From the NCBI GenBank assembly GCA_964019415.1, contig OZ025883.1:4487088-4551087 (forward strand): 64,000 bases of DNA, read 5' to 3'. Source of the DNA: Ianthella basta (Eukaryota; Porifera; Demospongiae; Verongiida; Ianthellidae). A program made the position numbers and the translations under genes. The notes under the pieces were generated by a model. The model searched no databases. It was given only the letters and a program-made list of their open reading frames with translations, and was not told the DNA's origin. Each line of letters starts with the position of its first letter. The stretch's first letter is position 1. Positions 10,925 to 23,100 of this stretch are shown one piece after another.

Positions 10925-13900
10925 CGTCTGTGTGCATGCGTGTGCGCATGCGTGTGTATGTGCGTGTGTGTGTGTATATGTGTGTGTATGCGTGTGTGTG
11001 TCTACAACCGCCTCTGTATGTCACGCACGAAGATCCCCTTGTATCACCAACCAGCCCAGACACATGCTATTCCCATACCTGCTACACCATGCAGTCACAT
11101 GCATGCAGCGAATGTTAATGATCTGGGTTTTGCATGGACAGGCTGGCCCTCCTCTTTGCATAGACCGGCCCTCCTCCTGGTTCCTACGGTTTTTCTGCCA
11201 GGTGGCTTGTCATGCCCTTCAGAGACACACTGCACCATCTCTGCATCTGCCCTTGTTTTTGGAGGAAACATTTTTACACACCCTTGTTGCTATATGTGTG
11301 TGTCTGAATAGAGGCCTGGACTTCTATTTGTTTCCAAGGAGTTTTGACCCAGCCATCCATTCTTCGTAGGGAATTCTCTCTCATGCAAGTCTTCTAGCCA
11401 ATCCAGCCTGGTGCATCGTCTGCCAGTGGTACATTAAAATGGCCGCTGTCTTTTATGCTCTAACTAATAGACTAACTAAATTGTATTGTCTAATTGTCAC
11501 GGAGGAATCATTTAGCCATTACGTTAGGTAAGTAGGAGGTCTATGGGTACCTCTCAGTCTTTATTGAACAACAGATATAACATTGTTCTACTGAACCTTG
11601 TACAGATATGAAAATACCAGCAGCAAGTGATTGCACAGCACCACAGTCCTGGCAGTTTAATTACTTATTGTGCCATGTGGAGTCCATTCCATATACATAC
11701 AGTATGAGTGCCATTCCATCATGAAAATATATCATACTGTCAGATAGAGAGTAATAGATGATTATTCTATTACCGATCTTCACTAGCCAAATCAGTGGAA
11801 TAATCTGCCAAACGTTTCAACAACCATGCAGTTGTCTTCATCAGTGGCTATAGTACAAAACAGAAGTTGATTCGCTTTTATAGGCTACAATGTGGATAAA
11901 GATGGTGATGCAAAATGTGAGTGACTGCAGAGCGGCAGATGGTGAGTAAACTGTCATGACAGATGAAAGGAACAGATGACAGGTGACAAGTAAATCTAAA
12001 AGGGTATTTGAACAGAAATAAGTGAGGCATGCAAGTAAAGCCGAGTTGTATAACAGTGAAATAATGAATTGTAAACTGAGGGTGATGTGCCATCGTTTCT
12101 GTTCAAAGTGTGAGACTGTGATCTAATGTGAATTGATTCTGAAGTGAGTCTCTGGTGTAGACGGGAGTAGTAGATGGACTGTGGTTCCCTACAGCATGTA
12201 CCTTTGGGCAGTCCATGATGCATTCCTATTCCTATTACTTGGAATATGGCTTCTGCTGAGTCATACCATCCATACATGTTTCAACAAGAATAGGAGTGTT
12301 ACAATGAACGACTATTGTGAGATGTAGTCATGTATAGAATGTGGACTTAAATTTTCCGATGTAGTTTCTAACCATCTCTAAGGCATTCAGTGATTCTCTG
12401 AGCAGGACAACACTCCACTTCACAAGCTTGGAGACTTGTGACATTTCTGGATTGTTAGAGTATATATAAACCGTGGCTTCTTCTGTGAAGGAGCTCTAGT
12501 GTCAGCATGCTCAGATAATGTAGATACTACGACACAACTCATCATGATTCAAACTGACATTTATACCATCATTCTAAACAAATGTGTATTTGAATTCCTC
12601 TTCTGCATTTAATTAAGTTGAACATCCCACTGTTAATCTCTCTCTTCCAGGTGCCAAGTGAAAGTGAATTTCTAAGGGTATCTGTGCAGCATGTCTTAAA
12701 GGCATTACTTTTACCCTTCGTGAGACTCTACTCATTTCCCTTCTATATCCATTTTTCTATTTGTGCGTTCCCTACCTACCTTACTGTGCCATGATCCTTA
12801 GATCACTTCACATGATGGTTAACCATGCAAGAAAAACCTGATCACAGTCAGTTTGTGAGGAGTGGGATCCTGCTGAGTGGCCCAACTGTACAGCAGTGAT
12901 ATGAATTCTTTCCACATTGATGTGGCTGATGGAAATAGTTGACTCTGCAGGAAGTTGCACATTAATTCAGAACCACTGAAACATTCTAATGAGTTCATTT
13001 GAAATGTTAAGTTTCTATAGGTGTTCCCGTTCAGCAGCCCTATTACCAGGATGTTGATGGTGTAGTAGATTACATGCATGCTGCAGGCCCTGTAGCAAGG
13101 TGTCAGCTGTAAGGTAGCAAGTGCTGACATGACGCAAGGCTAACTTGTGATGGATCTAACCCACAATGGGTATTGAATAGTGAGAGCATTGTTGAGGCCA
13201 ATCTTCAAAGGCTTCCACTGACAGTAGCTGAGAGATCATGCTGGTAAATTGTTTGTCCTCAAGTGAGGCAGAGCATGAGGTCCTCTGGCTGCAGTAAACA
13301 GACAGAGCCTAGTCATCATCAAGGCATGATTCCTATTTTTCTTGATAGTCCCTGAGATGTACCTCACCACCACTCTTTGGAACAGCAACAATGGAGGAGC
13401 CTAGTCTGTGTTGGAAGTTCATTCTCAACTCTTCTAGCCAGTCCAGTCCAGTCTTGTGTAGCCTCTTGTGCCCAGGCCTTCCTATTGGAGGAAAAGGACT
13501 GGCATGTACTGTATGTGATAGCTCTGTAGTGTGGTTACTAATCACCCAGTGAGCATGCGTAACTTCACATGTGGATTTTGTTGGTGTGCAATCTCATTGG
13601 TTGACGAAACTGCTATGTGACATCATAGCAATCTGTAATCTGATTGGGTTGCACTGTGGCTACAACTGACACAACTCAATATGTTGCAATGTGCCAGGGC
13701 TGTTTTGTCCATATGATAACTATAAGGCTGGTGTGCATCAGTGAAGCCACCACATGATTCCTTTCTCACTAATAGTGCACTGATCTAGCTAGGTTGAAGT
13801 CCCATCCAATGCACTGTAGAGCTTGAGCGTGACCAGGCTATAATGAGGCCATTATTACTGTGCTTTAGTAGGAGACTGTCTGTTCAAAGCTCCATACCCT

Positions 13901-14757
13901 AACATGCTAGCCATTTCAACTGCAGTATATTTACCAGAAGTCCAAATATTTAGGCTTAGGTACAAGGTGTACATGATGCTGTACCTATAGTAGTAATTGA
14001 CTTTGGATCTTTGAACAACTTTGCCTACCTTGTTTCATACGAATGACTATCTTTGTTTCAGCTCGTTTGACTTTCATTGTTTACTTGTCTTCTGATTGGC
14101 CATAATTATTTTTTGACAACTGAGTGCTAATTGCTCACAAAGCAGGTTTGTATAAGTGAAACCAATTAATGATTGCTTTCACACTGGTGTAAACATGCTT
14201 AAATGGTCTGGATTTTATATTACATCCAATGCACTTTAAAGTCCTAGTGTGAACATACTGTAATTTAATGTTACTTGTTGTGAAACATTTGTTTACATGT
14301 GGTGCCGCCCCCTGAACAGCTTGGTCTTTGCTTCATAATTCACACAATGTGCCCACTCCATCAGCACTTACAGATGCACAGTATGTATGTTAGAGTTGCA
14401 GTAGAATTAGAGTTTATTATTGTATACGTGTATATGTCTGAATAGAGCCCAGCCTCTATTTCTTAAGAATTTTCACTCTGTCTCATTTAGGACAGACTTC
14501 TATTGAAGAACCGGTGCAAATATACCTGAACCCTAGCCATGTTTCTTAAATACACAGCATCTGTTGTTGATGCCACACATGGCTGCCCATCACATGCTAT
14601 GACCATTCTGTTACAGCCATGAAAGATGGCCAATTCCTCTTAGTCTTGGGTGCCGTGTCTGATTTCAATCTGCATTATGCTGTCCAGTGGCCATGGAATA
14701 GCCTGTGCTATGTATATGCTCGGCTGTTGCTACAGCACCTCAAACAATACCTGGTGA
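10877..14757 (+). repeat. Tandem segmental duplication, unit C (lacks the death-fold exon)
   Basis: Third tandem copy, starting in a GT tract (10893-11010). Its first 2.8 kb is nearly identical to unit A. From about 13730 it carries B-type variants instead (GGCTGGTGTG, ATTATTACTGTGC). Near 13958 the sequence jumps from TTTAGGCTTA to ACAAGGTGTACATGATG, deleting the stretch equal to about B 7700-8990, which includes the exon. The end block at 14570-14755 lies just before the Roc-COR exon. The minus-strand open frames at 11996-12277, 12819-13130 and 13333-13545 are copies of those in unit A and have no gene support. Confidence 0.85.
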
Positions 14758-14912
14758 ACAATTAATGCCAAGTTTCCTATAGAATATTCAGTTTCATGTT
14801 TGTTGTCACTTTTGTTGGGAGCCGTCTTGGGCATATACATTGTATGACATTGTTTTCATGCATATCCTAATCACCCTTGTAATCAATGGATGTTTAATCC
14901 TCTTCCATGCAG

Positions 14913-17518
14913 GTCAGGACTTGCTCAAGTTTGAAGAGCACTACTCCAGAGTGGTTGCCACCTCAGCCAGTGTTACCCTGCAGATCACCAAGTGTACCAC
15001 GATCGGTCCTCCTCGCAAAGGCAAGACCTGCCTGAAACACCTGCTCACTGGACAGGAGTGGGACGTGAAGGGAGGGACTGCAAGCACGGATGTCATGGAA
15101 GCACCAGAGTGGGTGGAGTGCTACAGCGTGGAGGAGGGAGGAGCTGAAGCGCTGTGGAAACTGTTGTCTCCAGAGCAGCAACAGGGAGAACTGATACGGA
15201 CTATCAATGCCCTGTCTGCCAGCAGCACTCAACAGAAACCACACACAGCAAAGTCCCAACGCCCTGTGATGCCTCACCCACAGCCACAGCCCACACCTTC
15301 CCATCCACAACCGCAACCCATGACTCCCAACCAGCAACCACAACCGATGATAGCCCAGCCACAACCTCAAATGTCCCACCCCCCACCACAAAAAGTTGCC
15401 CCAAATGCCGTTACTCCCACTGATACCACCACCCCCAGTGCTTTTCGGGAAACCCCTTCAGTGATGCAAGCTTTGAAGGCCTTAGCCGGTGCATACAGCC
15501 AGGAGCAACTGCAAGATATTCTGCGTGACAACAAGGGGAGGGTCCTTGGTGAAACACGACTGGTCCACTTCATTGATACGGGTGGACAAGCTATCTATCA
15601 TGATGTTCACCCTGTTCTCATCACCTCCCCAAGCGTCTACTTGGTGGTGTTCAATCTGAAGGAATTGTATGACCAAAAGGGTGCAGAGGAGCAGCTCGAT
15701 TACTTCAGGAGTGAGCTCATCCAGCGCCCACTAAGAAGCATCTACACCTTTGGGACAAAGAACCCTCAGGCAAAGGGCCATCTACAACTCCACCCGGAAG
15801 CACCCACAGTCTTCATTGTTGGCACACACCGGGACAAGCTAGACGAACTTTCTGGCACAAGTTGTAAAGACTTTCTTTCTGACCTGCACAAAATGATATC
15901 CAACGAGATTGGCAACAAACCCTATCGCCAGTTTGTCCAGTATGACCCCGATGGTCGATCATTCTGGGCTGTGGACAACACCCAGGCTGGCAAGGAGAAG
16001 GTTGAAGATAAGAAGTACACATCCTCCCTTCGTAAGATGGTACAGGGGAAGTCAATGGCGATGTCTGTGAAGGTTCCCCTGCCCTGGATGCTGCTGAAGT
16101 TGGTCATGGACATGGTCATGCGAAAGCGCTACTGCAAGTACTCAATGCTACTCAAGGAGGCACGTACTAGAGGCTATGTCAGTGAGCAGTCACCTAATGC
16201 GGACCTCAACACCATGCTGAGGCTGTTCCACATTCTAGGCCTCATCTACCACAAGGTGCCCAATGGGTACGAGAGGGAGGACAGCCTGGTGTTCAATGAC
16301 CCAGACTGTCTGTATTCAGCAACGTCTGACTTTCTCATGGCTGCCAAGGAGGAAATAGAGGAGCAGCAACAGACCCACCCTGCGACCGTGGAGGGAGCTG
16401 AGAAGAGTCAGGGAGGTAGTGAGGAGGACCAGCACGAGATCCCGGCTGCCAGCAGGAATGATGCGGAAGCGGTTGGAAAAGGAAATGAAAAGCAGAAATC
16501 AGAGCCACAAGGAATTGTGCACAAGCAAAGGGTTATTGAGAGAGTTGCCCGTAATTCTGAGACGATTCGACTTAAAATGAAGGAAGTCCTACAAAATGTA
16601 CTAGACACTATTGGCAAGAAGCCCACTGAAGCAGTGCTCAAGTCACTACATACTGAGCTGAAGAAGAGTGAGCAGCACTATGTGTTAGCCTCTGGGAAAG
16701 GCCAGGATGCATCGTCTGTGAAAGACAAGCAGCACCTCTTTATAGGTAGACTGATCCACAGTCTGGTGAGTACTGTAGAAGACCTACTGCGTGATCCAGG
16801 AAAGGAGAAGGAGGCATATGTCACAAAAGTATTGAAGAAGGCTGTAGAAGGCGTTAAGGCACGGTATGAAAGCAGATCCATTGACAGCCAGGACATGGAC
16901 CAAGTTCTGGCAATACTGTCTGACCTCAGAATTATTGCGAAGCTGAGTGACTCAGACTATGTAATCCCAGCAGCCTTGCCTAAGGTGGCTCAGTCAATGA
17001 AGGACCCTGTGAGTGCTGCCTCCGTCCTAGTGACAGTGGTGTCCCAGACCATCATGGAGGTGTGCTACTTGCCCAGTGGTCTGTTCTGTAGCTTGATCAG
17101 TGAACTGGTCACTTTACACTGGACCGTGATCCCAGTGGGACGCACTCATGTTGCCTTCACTCACAAGGACTTCACTGGAAGGGTGCACTTAATTGAACAT
17201 CACTCATACATCGAGGTCAAAGTAGAGTCGGATGCATCTCTAGACGAGATAGCCCCAACCTGCCAGGCTGTCAGGCAGAGGGTTCATGAGCGCATTGTCC
17301 ATGTGTACAAGGAGCTCTTCAGTGACTCCAATGCTGGCACTACATTTGAAGAATCACTGGTGTGGGGGTTCCAGTGTGAGGAGCATTGCACTGATGATAC
17401 GCACATTGCGGCTTTTCAAGACGACGGTGAAGAGTGCTTCGCAAAGTGCCTTATTGAGTCCTTTACTACGCAGGATGTAGCACCACAGCAACTAGCGTGG
17501 TTTACCAGTGAACTATAG
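14913..17518 (+). CDS. ROCO-like protein, Roc-COR exon with intact Walker A
   Basis: A 2606-nt terminal exon (acceptor TTCCATGCAG, phase 1; stop TAG at 17516) encoding about 868 residues. Motifs of a Ras-like Roc GTPase are clear: Walker A GPPRKGKT at 15005-15028, G3 DTGGQ at 15575-15589 and a G4-like GTHRDKL at 15821-15841. A COR-type region follows (from KVPLPWMLLKL, about 16070, to LYSATSDFL, about 16340), then a charged linker and an alpha/beta C-terminal region. A Pro/Gln-rich stretch at about 15230-15440 lies between G1 and G3. ROCO proteins are dimeric GTPase switches; a cytosolic signalling role is inferred. The frame stays open up to an ATG at 14840, but the strong acceptor and the paralogue at 28024, which starts at the same phase, favour an internal exon. 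There are no leucine-rich repeats or kinase domain in the window. Confidence 0.85.
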
Positions 17519-18649
17519 ATAGTTCTTAGCTTCTGTGGGTTTACTTAGATTGCCAACAGGATGATACATCTTAGCTATACATGCACCTTGTAGCCAAGTG
17601 TGACCTTTAGTTTTCTTCAGTTGATGTAAGCATCGATCTTATATTATACCATTGCTATACAGGAATGTTCATTGAGTTTATTATTATACGTTCTACCATA
17701 CCATATACTAATTGTGTGCATGCATGTGTGCACGTGTGCAGTGTGTGTGCTGAGGTCACTGAGGTGGATGTATGACAATGTCATGCTTATATATGCTTAT
17801 ACTTATGCTTATATATGAGTGACAGAGCAGTGACTGAAGGGAGCAAATATTTCGAGTTGGCCCGGGGCGGCAGCCCCACAAATTAATTATTTTAACTCAA
17901 AATAATTGTTTACAATAATTATGCAACACCTTTGCCCAAAATATTCGCGGATTATATCATATATATATATATGCATTTGCGGATGGCTCCAACCGCAAAT
18001 ATATATACCGCGAAACTTGAGCATATGTGGTATTTCATGCATATATATAAATAAGTGCATGCATGATCATGCAAGCCCGGTACCATACTAGCTATATCAA
18101 ACAAAATTAGGCATATATAATTATGCATAATATTATAATTATACAATTATTATATTATTGCAGACTTCCACATGAAGGGGTCTGGCACTTGAGACTTGCC
18201 TATAGCCTCTACAGCTAGCTGGCTGTAACTAGCTACCAGTCACCTCCAAGCAATTACAAATTGAACACCTGCATGCACTATGCAGTCATTATTCCTTCCA
18301 TTCCTAACTTTCACCTATTATTCTAGTCTCGCGGGTGTTATTTCAGCGCTTTTCAGGTTTTTACTATTTACACTGTATAGCTATAGCTAGGAAAGGTATC
18401 TTGTGCATCTAGCTCATTCTGTTCGTTCCAAGCAACAATCACTGTGATGTATAGCTAGCTACTTCATTATTGTGGAGTTTACTTGGCATTCCCAATTGTC
18501 TTGTACATAGACCCAAATGTGTAGCTAGCTATGCTTGGCGAACTATGTAGCTAGTTCCATACACAAGGAAATTAGGAATGCCAAGTAGCTAAGCTCCACA
18601 GAAATGAAGTATATCAAGGGACCGCCATTTTTATCGGGGTCATTTCTTA
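17519..18649. other. Intergenic region with AT-rich and dispersed repeat sequence
   Basis: No supported gene. Positions 17830-17885 hold a GGAGCAA..TTTCGAGTTGG..CGGCAGCCCCAC motif that recurs in inverted orientation near 50030-50085. Positions 17950-18140 are AT-rich with short TATA/GCAT runs. TAGCTAGCT-type palindromes are frequent at 18180-18580. I see no canonical AATAAA soon after the stop at 17518. Confidence 0.5.
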
Positions 18650-18669
18650 GACGTCATTCATGACGTCAT
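18650..18669. promoter_or_regulatory. Paired CRE-like motif upstream of the CARD-ROCO gene
   Basis: ACGTCAT and ATGACGT face each other across two bases, and the right half contains a perfect TGACGTCA (18661-18668), the CREB/ATF consensus. It lies 136 nt before the proposed start codon at 18804. A YY1-like CCGCCATTTTT is at 18622. This is motif evidence only; no transcription start is visible. Confidence 0.35.
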
Positions 18670-18803
18670 GGAAACGCCCTACAAGCTTGCACTGGAGAAT
18701 TATTACATATTGATGTGGAAACCGGGTGTAGCTTAATGTGTTACTCCTATATATGAAGATCCTGACGACATTGCGCCGGATATAGGACAAAGAACCGTGG
18801 GAG

Positions 18804-20083
18804 ATGGCTCAGTCGAAGGGTGAGGCTAAGTTAACACTTTAACACAGGTGTTGGAAAACTCAAACTAAGTGATAGTGAACTGGTAACTGACTTGATCGCT
18901 ACTCGTCCGCCTAAGAATAACCTTTTCCGCTGGTCATCGTATTTCTGTTGAAGTGTCCGATACCCGGTTCAGGGTGCCTTACGCCTCAATAGTGCTGTAT
19001 AGTGGAGAAGCTGTGTTGTTAAACAGGTGGACAAGTCCTATTTCCGATAACAGAGCGAACGTACGTACTCTCGCACGCCTATGGTCAGCATTAAACTAGG
19101 CCGTGGCGGTGGCCCGTGATGGTGATTACAAACCGTCGATTCAATTAACCATTGTGTATGGTCATAAGGTGGTGCACTGAGTGTAGTAACTATAGTAAGT
19201 CAACATGGTTACACGCCCAGTGTAACCATGTTGGCTCACTTCTTACACACACGCACACTCCTTAAGTGCATGGAGGGGGTGCTATAGCCAGCAACTGCAA
19301 GAGCAAAGAAGTTGTAGAATAGGATTGTGTATTATAGCTCTTCTTTTTCCTGTGCAGTGGAACAGGTTCTTGAGCACTTTTGGACACGGTTCACTGAAGA
19401 GATTGATGCTAAAGCCATTGCATTTGACCTTAAGCATAAAGGGATCATTAATGATAGTGCTGTAACAACAATACAAGAGAGCAACGATGCAAGACGCAAC
19501 GGACAGTACCTCCATGGTTACTTAGTGAGAACATGTGACGAGGAGTCATTGGTGAAAGTCTGTGACATCATCATCGCTGTGCAAGGCAACCCTAAAATGA
19601 AGAAGCTGGGCAAAGATATGAAGGAGATGCTGGAATGTAAGGTTCATATTCGCATGTAACTGTGTGTGTTTATATATTTGGCCCACCTGCCATCATGTGT
19701 TGTGCTTGAGAGCTGAACGCACAAGTGTGTGTGTAGCTTGTGTATTTTATTTGGTACCTTATAGTAGTTGGTATGGTGTCATCCTGTCCACCATTTTGTT
19801 TCTGTGCAGACCCTAAACAGACATCTCTTGAGGCACATGCACAAGATACATCACTGTCACAGACGCTAGCAGGTGAGTGTAGCGTCCTCATTACCATCTT
19901 GTGCTGCTATACAGACTGCCTATTTACTTTTTGTGCTGGCCATACTTATTACTATGGGCTTCTCTCACGGTACCCTGCCCTTGCATTCAGTCATATCTTG
20001 TTGGTTCAAGATGTAGCTTCACGTTCATAAATTATTACATGTATGCATGTAGAGGAAACTCCTTTAATGTGCACGTTGTTAAA

Positions 20084-20163
<80 letters not shown>

Positions 20164-23100
20164 CGTGTGTGTGTGTGTGTGTGTGTGGATTGGGGATTGG
20201 GTATAGGTGGGATGTAGTGACTGAGTGTACTTCATACCATTCCTGCATTCATCTTTTTTCACATGTATGCTAGCAGATTGTCCACAGCCTGCGGGTGAGA
20301 CTGATATTGATGGGACGGCTACCATCCCCTCACAAAGAATGCCTGGTGAGTCAGCTATGTATGTTGTCACCTATGTGTGGAATGTGAACATGGATGTTTA
20401 TGCACAAGAGCACAACCGCCTTTGAGCTCCTGACCTTGTGTAGATAGCTATGCACTGTATGGTGCTACCTGCATTGGGTTGCTGTGTCCCACTCCAGCTT
20501 GTACCCATGTTAGTATTTAGTCTTGCGTAGCCGGCCGCTTTCTCCCCTCTATTTTTAATTGATGACATAATTGGTCGGGGAGAAAGGGTTTGATGAACAG
20601 CCATATCAATGAAATTGTACAAAGCGCGGCACCAATTAGTCACTTCCATTAACCAAAACGTGTATAAACACAATCGTTCCGCATACAGTAATGAACTTGT
20701 GCACACACCTTAGAAGGGCTGAAATGGCGTTGTTTTGGTCACGTTCACTTGGACAGCAGCCTGCCACAGCTAGAGGTCTCCTGCGCTACTGTGTGTTTCA
20801 AATGCATCTTCCATAGGGTTTCATCTGGTATATTTTTTCCTACCAATGCAACGCAAACTCCTTACACACACAATAATCTCCAGTTTGTTGTCTTGAGTAC
20901 TCATCATCTCTTTCCCTGTTACAACGCATTAATCACTATGAATATTGCTACTTACATGGTAACTGCATAATAATGAACCACCGATTTTCAGTGGCTTAGA
21001 ACAAAAATGGTATAGGGTGTTTACCAGACCCTATATCTGCCGACCGATTACGTCAGCTTATATAATGGAGGCAGAAATAGCGATCGGCTACATGAGACTA
21101 GTTGGTATCACCCCTGTGACTTCACTGGTGGCAATTTCATGTACCTACTAACACATTCAGCCTGTATACCTCTCATCCCTAGCTTGTAATGGCATGCACA
21201 ACTGTCAAGTCACTGTATTTTCTGCCCTATGGCTCTAAGTATTTTCTTGGACAAGATGTGTTCTGAATTTTATTGAAACGGGCTGAAAATGGCTGAGCGT
21301 GGCTTGGAGCAAAGCAGACGTGGAAGTAAGCCAACAACGCTCGCTGCTGTGTGTGTCCTTCTGCCTTGGTTTCCTTTGTTGATAAGTGCTTCCAACGCCT
21401 ACGTAAGACGCTCATTTATGTTCTTTTAGTACAGCACTGGACTCCGTGATCGCAAATTGTGGTAACCGCGAAGTCAGGCATTTTGAAATCGGTCGCTTCA
21501 GTGAGGAATACCTATTATCAAAGGGTGCTCTAATGATTCACATGCGCTCTAATGTTTCGTCTGAAAACTCTATTGGCCACATTTGATTGTGGGCGAATAC
21601 TTTTTTTGTTATATACGATAATGCAAACCATTACAGGGAGTGAGCTGATGATAAGGACAGAAACATGCAAAAGTCTAGTTCATAATACAATAACTGCATG
21701 AATGTGATTGTGATTGGGAGAATTATAGAGATATTATAGAATTATAGAGTTAAGCAAGAAAATAGTTAATTGTGGGGCTTCTGTTGAAGCTGTGAAGTGC
21801 ATGAAGGTATGCATTCTTGCCCTTCATTAATTGGGGGGCTGCCGCAATTGAGCTGCCCGGAGCATGGGTGCATAGTGAATTGATAGATTGTGGCGAGACC
21901 GTGCAAGGGTTGGCTATAGCTCTGAGTGCATATGGCATGGCCAACGCCGTTGGTCACTGGTTACCTGACGGGCCAACGCTGTTGGTCACTGGTTACCTGG
22001 CGGGCCAACGCTGTTGGTCACTGAACTGGCAGGCCACTGCTGTTGGCCACTGAATTGGCTGGCCAACGCTGTTGGCCACTGAACTGGCAGGCCCAATGCT
22101 GTTGGCCATTGACCTGGCCGGTCACCGCAGTTGGTCACTGAACTGTCTGGCCAGCGCTGTTGGCCACTGAATTGGCTGGCCAACGCTGTTGGCCACTGAA
22201 CTGGCAGGCCAATGCTGTTGGCCGTTGAACTGGCTGGCCAATGCTTTTGGCCATTGAACTGGCGGGGCTGTGCTGTTTACCCTCATGTGCTCTGCGGTGG
22301 TGCCTTCCCCCTACTTGCTGACTGAACCTGGAGAAGCTATTACCAGTACGTTTCAGTGGTCCTACAATACCCTCCCTGTATGCTGTTACTATTTTTGGGG
22401 GGATATTCCAAAACCTAGAAAAACAATTGTAGTACGATTCATTCCCCCCAAAAGTACTTGTAGGACCGTGACCCAGACTCGGAACTGCATGGGCTAAATA
22501 TGGAGTTGGTTGACTCTATGTACCCAGAAAGAACTTCGAATATAGATCTTCATAGCCCTCATCAGGGGGTCACTGGTTACACATCATACAGGAAAAAACT
22601 GAACACAATTAAAAACGTGGTACATACGTTGTGACACTGCTACATTCACAGATGTGTGACATAATCATGCGTATTGGTGCCTGTATGAAAATCTGTTTTG
22701 GGTTGACGCCCCTGGTAGCAGTTGGTTGCTACTACTGGGGGTGACTCAAATGTCCGGGGATGAAGCTAAGATGGATGTTGCTTTTGATAGCTCTGTAGGT
22801 GATGTCCGGATATAAAGCTGGTATGCTGTTGAGGTCCACCTTCCTAATGTCTTAATTAATGAATCGCTGACACCGTTCGCCGCTGCTGTTGTGGCTGCGC
22901 CTATGCGGAAAGAGTGGCCTTTGTACCCTTGTGTGTTTATGCCCGTGGCCTTCAGTGCCTGGTGAACGTGTGTGATGAAGGATTGCTTGGTTAGTGGAGT
23001 GCCCCCTTGGTTGATGAAGAGTGGACCTGGGACAGTTGGTCGAGCTGCTAGGTAATGCATCATTGCTGATATGGGGCATAGCTGGGTATCTCCTCTGCCC

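Noticed and set aside
14840..14912. ATG at 14840 as the start of the Roc-COR protein
   Set aside because: It lies in likely intron sequence before a strong acceptor, and the paralogue exon begins at the equivalent point after a proven-phase junction.
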